Shown here piece by piece: positions 60,901 to 64,000 of a stretch of DNA of 64,000 nucleotides; position 1 is the first letter of the stretch, and the number at the start of each line of letters is the position of its first letter. Origin of the DNA: an uncultured Muribaculaceae bacterium (GTDB lineage Bacteria > Bacteroidota > Bacteroidia > Bacteroidales > Muribaculaceae); contig CAJUFH010000003.1 in assembly GCA_910585755.1 (NCBI GenBank), positions 1-64,000 on the forward strand. Direction: 5' to 3'. Position numbers and translations under genes: made by a program. The notes under the pieces were generated by a model that did not search any database, was not told where the DNA came from, and saw only the letters and a program-made list of their open reading frames with translations.

Positions 60901-61389
60901 GCCTACGCCCTCTTCCTCGAGGGGTACGACGCGATGCACCCCCTCGACTCCATCAACGGCAAGCCTGACGCGGTATATGCCGCCGACCGCTTCACCAAGG
61001 CCGCCCGCGTGCTCGACATGATCGAGGAGAAGCTCCCCGAGAAGATTGCCCCGTACAGCATACAAATCGGTTACCAGATCGCCGACACATACCTGCGCCT
61101 CGCCCAGGCTACGGGCGACACCAACCTGAAGGCCAAGGGCATGGCGATTCTCGAGAAGGAGATTCTGCGCTACGGCCAGTATATCCCCTACTTCATGGAG
61201 CTGCAGCGCACCCTCCCGGGAAGCGGATTCTCCGGCCTCACCTACGCCGACCGCTATATCCCGACCTACCTGTACGTGCTCCTCGACGCCTATAACAGCG
61301 AGGGGGGCGACAACGCGCTCCTCCAGGAAAAACTCCTGGCCGAAGGGGTTAACATCAACGACCTCACCAGGTTCCTTCCCAAGAAATAA
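57910..61389 (+). CDS. DUF2723 (GT117-type) membrane glycosyltransferase
   Basis: 1159 residues. N-terminal ~560 residues: about ten membrane segments with the DUF2723 start TYLLTVEPTASFWDCPEFIA, KLEVGHPPGNPIFMLAARFF and YTWSDTFWFSAVEGEVYAFS, where the acidic residues (DCPE and EGEV) are likely catalytic. The C-terminal half is soluble (about 700-1159) with TGDNDTFPLWYAQEVEG-like block (read NGDNDTFPLWYAQEVEGYRT). The human relative TMEM260 is a protein O-mannosyltransferase; the bacterial role is probably glycan or protein glycosylation in the envelope. A frame from 57838 overlaps the promoter, so the ATG at 57910 is used. Followed by a polysaccharide deacetylase 21 bases later. Confidence 0.88.
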   Translation: MKKYNLLNNILGWACFAIAAVTYLLTVEPTASFWDCPEFIAQGTKLEVGHPPGNPIFMLAARFFVNFAGGDVTKAALMVNSMSALLSAGTILLLFWTITHLVKRLIVKDDADDVSLLEMLVIFGAGVCGALVYTWSDTFWFSAVEGEVYAFSSFCTALVFWLILKWENRADQPHSDRYLVLIAYIIGVSIAVHLLNLLCIPAIVLVFYYRKFKDTTATGSLIALAVAAAIVALILYGLVPGFIEVAQSFELLFVNTFGMGYNTGVLAYTILFLAAAIWAVSALYRQKSATEIRVSFLLAIILSGMPFIGSGWLVPVVLIGALGAFLWMAKKLPVRILTVCALSVLVIFAGYSSYALLLIRSHANPPMNQNAPDNVFALSSYLNREQYGETPLLYGHTFKSSVQYEADDYGSYGFKKKDVKDVYSKVVKSDPSEPDRYIAKEAFSYEMTPKMLFPRMYSTSASHPAAYMEWIGATEADLDNVEAPVIVDKEGNTIRTMMMQKPTFAQNMRYFFNYQLNYMYWRYFMWNFAGRQNDIAGQGEANHGNWISGIPFIDNPRLGDQSLLPDDIGKNNKGHNVFYMLPLLLGILGLTWQAFHSKRGIEQFWVIFFFFFMTGIAIVLYLNQPPLQPRERDYAFAGSFYAFAIWVGMGVPALWALVNRLMKNSVAPEGEDNNGINPRADRRKALYVACAACAVGLAVPLQMVSQTWDDHDRSGRFTTRDFGMNYLSSVDPNGVIFTNGDNDTFPLWYAQEVEGYRTDVRVVNLSYLTTDWYANQMRVATDGAAGLPTSAVPADYAQDRLQYSYFDQENMSQERVNALNSLDDLYHNPKAMWQGSRVMRYPYMYIPSNAEAAAKAGVILPSELPAAEEAIEVSLYKDPKNPAGGVTLSQALSLDVIASQARDGWNRPAYFAMTVPDEYYLSLSPYLRNTGLAYQVTPLRNPEDGQSTWIATDKMYDNVTNKFRWGGLDNLKEGQEVYLDETVRRMVTTHRSAMSELAYALFLEGYDAMHPLDSINGKPDAVYAADRFTKAARVLDMIEEKLPEKIAPYSIQIGYQIADTYLRLAQATGDTNLKAKGMAILEKEILRYGQYIPYFMELQRTLPGSGFSGLTYADRYIPTYLYVLLDAYNSEGGDNALLQEKLLAEGVNINDLTRFLPKK

Positions 61390-61410
61390 CCGGCTGACTG
61401 ACGCGAGAAT

Positions 61411-62028
61411 ATGCTGATTGAACGACCGCCCCTGTTCTACCGCCTCCTCTTTCCCGAAGGGCTTTGGCGCTTCAAGGTGAAGAAGCGCAAGGTGATTTAC
61501 CTGACGTTCGACGACGGGCCGGTGCCGGAAGTCACCCCCTGGGTGCTCGACACCCTCGACCGTTACGGCGTGAAGGCGACCTTCTTCATGGTGGGGGACA
61601 ACGTCGCCCGCAGCCCGGAGCTCTTCGAGGAGATAAAGCGCCGCGGCCACTCCTACGGCAACCACACGATGCACCACCTCCAGGGGATGCACGTCTCGAC
61701 CTACCGCTACCTTCACGACATAACCGAGGCCAACGACCTGATTGACAGCACCCTCTTCCGGCCTCCCCACGGCCTTCTGCGCTGGAAGCAGTCGAAAATC
61801 ATCAAAGACCGCTACAATATCATTATGTACGACCTGGTGACCCGCGACTACTCCAAGAAGCTGACCCCGGAGAAGGTTTTCGCCAACGTCCGGCGCTACG
61901 CCCGCAACGGCTCGATCATCGTGTTCCACGACTCGCTGAAAGCCGAGCGCAACATGAAGGCGGTGCTACCCCAGGCAATCGAATGGCTGAAAGCCAGAGG
62001 ATATGAGTTCGAGGTGCTCCCCATGTGA
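61411..62028 (+). CDS. Polysaccharide deacetylase family protein
   Basis: 205 residues of NodB homology. Motif 1 TFDDGP (metal and base residues), motif 2 HSYGNHTMHH (zinc His pair), motif 3 RPPHGLLRW, motif 4 YDLVTRDYS, and IIVFHDS with the last His. Removes acetyl groups from N-acetylglucosamine units, perhaps in peptidoglycan. No signal peptide; the first 25 residues are hydrophobic but short, so location is unclear. Ends two bases before the queG ATG. Confidence 0.9.
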   Translation: MLIERPPLFYRLLFPEGLWRFKVKKRKVIYLTFDDGPVPEVTPWVLDTLDRYGVKATFFMVGDNVARSPELFEEIKRRGHSYGNHTMHHLQGMHVSTYRYLHDITEANDLIDSTLFRPPHGLLRWKQSKIIKDRYNIIMYDLVTRDYSKKLTPEKVFANVRRYARNGSIIVFHDSLKAERNMKAVLPQAIEWLKARGYEFEVLPM

Positions 62029-62030
62029 CA

Positions 62031-63041
62031 ATGAAAGAATGTGATAACGGAAAGAATGGCGGAGCCGCCCCCGACGGCGGCTCCGGCCTTTTACACGCTC
62101 TTTCGGCGACTCTTGAAGCCGCCGGAGCGGCGGCGTGGGGCGTTGCCGAGGCCGGGGAGGTCGACCCGGCGGTAATCGACAGTTACGACAGCTTCATAGC
62201 CCGGGGGCTCCACGCCTCGATGGACTACCTCGAGCGCTACCGCGAGATTCGCGCCAACCCGCTCCGGCTGCTCGAAGGGGAGCCGACGCGGGGATGCGTC
62301 ATTTCCTGCGCCTTCCCTTACACCTCCGACTACCGCCCTGCGCCGGGTGCCGGGCGCATAGCCCGCTACGCCCTCGGCGACGACTACCACGACGTGCTCC
62401 GCAAGCGCCTCCGGCCCGCGGCTGACATCCTCCGCGCCGCAGGGTTCCAGGGGCGCGTATGCGTCGATTCCGCCCCGATTCTGGAGCGCTACTGGGCGCG
62501 ACGCACCGGGCTGGGAAGCGTCGGGCTGAACCACCAGCTCTCGATTCCGGGCCTTGGAAGCTACTTTTTCCTGGCGGAAATCGTTACCGACGCGCCCTAT
62601 GAGGCATTAGCGGCCGCCGAAACGGCAGGGAAAGGTCGCCGGGGGGATGAAAGCACCTCAGACAACGTCAACCCCGGACTGCGCTGCACCGGATGCGGAG
62701 CGTGCGCCAGGGCGTGCCCTACCGGGGCGCTCCGGCCCGACGGCTCCTTTGACGCCCGCCTCTGCCTCAACTACCTGACAATCGAGCACCGCGGCCCGAT
62801 CCCCGAGACAGTCGGGGGCAAGCCCTCCGAAGAACTCCTCCGCGACGTTATTTACGGCTGTGACCGCTGCCAGGAGTGCTGCCCCCTTAACCGCGCCATA
62901 ACCGCCGAACCCCTCCCCGAGTTCCGCCCCCGCCCGGCCCTGCTCACCCTCACCCGCGAAGCCCTCGACACCCTCTCCCCCGAGGCCCGCGCCACCCTTC
63001 TCCGCCGCTCCCCCCTCCGCCGCGGCCTCAACCGCCGCTAA
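62031..63041 (+). CDS. queG: tRNA epoxyqueuosine reductase
   Basis: Last step of queuosine synthesis in tRNA, cobalamin- and Fe-S-dependent. 336 residues from the ATG at 62031; a GTG at 62025 is possible and overlaps the previous gene. Two Fe-S motifs: CTGCGACARACPTGAL and CDRCQECCPLN. Catalytic acid region CVDSAPILERYWARRTGLG. An insertion-like segment (AAAETAGKGRRGDESTSDNV) lies before the first cluster. Closed by a terminator at 63066. Confidence 0.95.
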   Translation: MKECDNGKNGGAAPDGGSGLLHALSATLEAAGAAAWGVAEAGEVDPAVIDSYDSFIARGLHASMDYLERYREIRANPLRLLEGEPTRGCVISCAFPYTSDYRPAPGAGRIARYALGDDYHDVLRKRLRPAADILRAAGFQGRVCVDSAPILERYWARRTGLGSVGLNHQLSIPGLGSYFFLAEIVTDAPYEALAAAETAGKGRRGDESTSDNVNPGLRCTGCGACARACPTGALRPDGSFDARLCLNYLTIEHRGPIPETVGGKPSEELLRDVIYGCDRCQECCPLNRAITAEPLPEFRPRPALLTLTREALDTLSPEARATLLRRSPLRRGLNRR

Positions 63042-63065
63042 CCTTTTCCAAGCCGGACATAAAAA

Positions 63066-63087
63066 AAAGCCGCCCTAAGGCGGCTTT
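63066..63087. terminator. Bidirectional terminator between queG and the OmpH-like gene
   Basis: Nine-base-pair stem AAAGCCGCC (63066-63074) / GGCGGCTTT (63079-63087), loop CTAA, with A-run before and TTTAAATTTTT after. Confidence 0.92.
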
Positions 63088-63122
63088 AAATTTTTACGGT
63101 AGTAATAAGGTTAAAACCCGGG

Positions 63123-63743
63123 TTATTTCTTGGCGGGCGCCGCGGCGGTATAGCGGCTGTTGAGGCCGGAGATGACGTCGGCGGTGATGTCGAGCGCCGG
63201 GTTGAAGATTTCGCCGGGAGCGCAAATCAGGATCGCGTCGTAGTGGCGGGTCTTGTTGTAGTCGTTCAGGAAGTTGTTGAGCGAGTCGAGGAACTGCTGC
63301 TGCTGGCGCATCGCCTCCATCTCGGCCTTCTGCTGAAGGGAGCCAAGGTAGTTCTGGGCAGCCTGCTGCTTCTTGTTAAGGTCCTGCATATCGGCGTTGT
63401 AGGAAGCCTCGGAGAGGTATCCGTTGCTCTGCACCTTCTGCTGGATGGAGCTTGCCAGGCGGTTAAGCTCGCTCTCGCGGGAGCGCTGGGCGTTCTGCAG
63501 CTCGGTCATGGCGCGGAGGTTGGCCTCGTTGAAGGTCTTTACCATGTCGTAGTTGGCCATGACGGAGTCCATGTTGTAGTAGCGGATGTTGGTTGTCGGG
63601 GCGAACGACTCGGCATCGGCCTTCGCGGCCGGGGCGGCGGGAGCGTCGGCCTTCGCGGCATCGGCCTTGTTGTCGGTATTCGAGCATGCGGAAGCGCCGC
63701 AGAGGAGCCCTGCGGCGAGGGCTGCCAGGAAGAATTTCTTCAT
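63123..63743 (-). CDS. OmpH/Skp-family periplasmic chaperone-like lipoprotein
   Basis: 206 residues. Signal peptide with lipobox GASAC (C20). Ala/Lys/Asp linker (about 25-50), then RYYNMDSVMANYDMVKTFNE and a long coiled coil (RAMTELQNAQRSRESELNRL to EAMRQQQQFLDSLNNFL), typical of Skp/OmpH, which hold unfolded outer membrane proteins. A lipid anchor is unusual for Skp but common among Bacteroidetes homologues. Ends with an Ala/Lys tail. Confidence 0.85.
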   Translation of the reverse strand: MKKFFLAALAAGLLCGASACSNTDNKADAAKADAPAAPAAKADAESFAPTTNIRYYNMDSVMANYDMVKTFNEANLRAMTELQNAQRSRESELNRLASSIQQKVQSNGYLSEASYNADMQDLNKKQQAAQNYLGSLQQKAEMEAMRQQQQFLDSLNNFLNDYNKTRHYDAILICAPGEIFNPALDITADVISGLNSRYTAAAPAKK

Positions 63744-63793
63744 ATTTCGATATAGGTGATGTTTTGCGGGTTAATGAACGGGATTTAAGGCTT

Positions 63794-63967
63794 TCAGCGG
63801 CCGTCGCGCAGCTTCTCGCGGAGAGCCTTCTGCCGGCGGGGTATGTCGCGGAGCTCGTGGCTGTGGGCCTGCGGGAAACGGCCCCCTCTGACGAAGAGCG
63901 CCTTCACGCCCATCAGCACCACCGCGAGGGCGAGCAGGGCGACCGTTATCAGGACTGTGGCGTACAT
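63794..63967 (-). CDS. Small single-pass membrane protein
   Basis: 57 residues: one membrane segment (MYATVLITVALLALAVVLMG) and a cytoplasmic, basic tail (FVRGGRFPQAHSHELRDIPR RQKALREKL). Such proteins are common in Bacteroidales; no function known. Start at 63967, with AAGGAG-like ribosome-binding sequence just upstream and a -7 box TAAATTTG at 63992-63999. Minus-strand neighbour of the OmpH-like gene, 50 bases upstream of it. Confidence 0.75.
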   Translation of the reverse strand: MYATVLITVALLALAVVLMGVKALFVRGGRFPQAHSHELRDIPRRQKALREKLRDGR

Positions 63968-63991
63968 CCTCGGCTCCTTGAAATTTTGCCG

Positions 63992-63999
63992 CAAATTTA
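63992..63999 (-). promoter_or_regulatory. -7 box at the right edge
   Basis: TAAATTTG on the minus strand, 24 bases before the ATG at 63967. The -33 region lies outside the window. Confidence 0.4.
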
Positions 64000-64000
64000 A

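Noticed and set aside
57784..61929. Long minus-strand frames (584 and 792 codons) opposite the DUF2723 gene
   Set aside because: Antisense shadows of a confirmed gene; Gly/Val/His-rich without recognisable domains.

Overview
The window looks like a chromosomal segment of a high-GC member of the Bacteroidota, most likely order Bacteroidales and perhaps Muribaculaceae. The support is a SusC/SusD/SusE/SusF-type locus, several families largely confined to the phylum (DUF4834, DUF4294, DUF2851, DUF3467), and promoters of the Bacteroidetes type (-33 TTTG-like, -7 TAnnTTTG) in front of many genes. The family-level placement is inference. No rRNA, tRNA or CRISPR array was recognised.

Layout. 1-5.5 kb: 5' part of an inositol-3-phosphate synthase gene (inositol lipid synthesis), an AraC-type regulator, an outer membrane phospholipase A, a flippase-like membrane protein and a secreted protein with a C-terminal tail. 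6-13 kb: a SusC-SusD-SusE-SusF-like outer membrane glycan uptake operon, preceded by two abutting perfect palindromes. 13.5-18.9 kb: three FKBP-type prolyl isomerases predicted for cytoplasm, periplasm and membrane, then a glycogen branching enzyme and a TIGR02757 protein. 19.3-22.4 kb: a large secreted HExxH metallopeptidase candidate.

22.4-27.6 kb is an accessory, repeat-rich stretch: a lipoprotein, a small secreted protein, an IS200/REP-type transposase enclosed by about 108-bp inverted repeats, a HepT/MntA toxin-antitoxin pair and a beta-barrel protein, with several dispersed hairpin repeat families. 27.6-35 kb is core metabolism (asd, a cation/proton antiporter, DUF1846, then a psd-pssA-DUF4834 phospholipid operon), interrupted by a second REP-associated transposase with its own repeat family.

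35.3-44.3 kb is the most unusual part: a six-gene, AT-richer, tightly overlapping minus-strand operon encoding a radical SAM/SPASM enzyme, a 66-residue peptide ending in a CxxCxxCxxC core, an outer membrane beta-barrel, an M50 protease with a PqqD-like N-terminus, an O-antigen-ligase-like membrane protein with a repeat-type tail, and a transglutaminase-like lipoprotein. I read it as a RiPP (ribosomally made, modified peptide) locus whose last four genes may handle cleavage, passage through the envelope and attachment of the peptide.

44.5-64 kb is mostly housekeeping: nadB, DUF4294, pgi, a decayed DUF3791/DUF3990 module, a RecD-like helicase, cysS, DUF3467, ribosomal proteins L27 and L21, DUF2851, a nucleoside-recognition transporter-like protein, a YafQ-type toxin-antitoxin pair, a PAP2 phosphatase, a DUF2723 glycosyltransferase, a polysaccharide deacetylase, queG, an OmpH/Skp-like lipoprotein and a small membrane protein.
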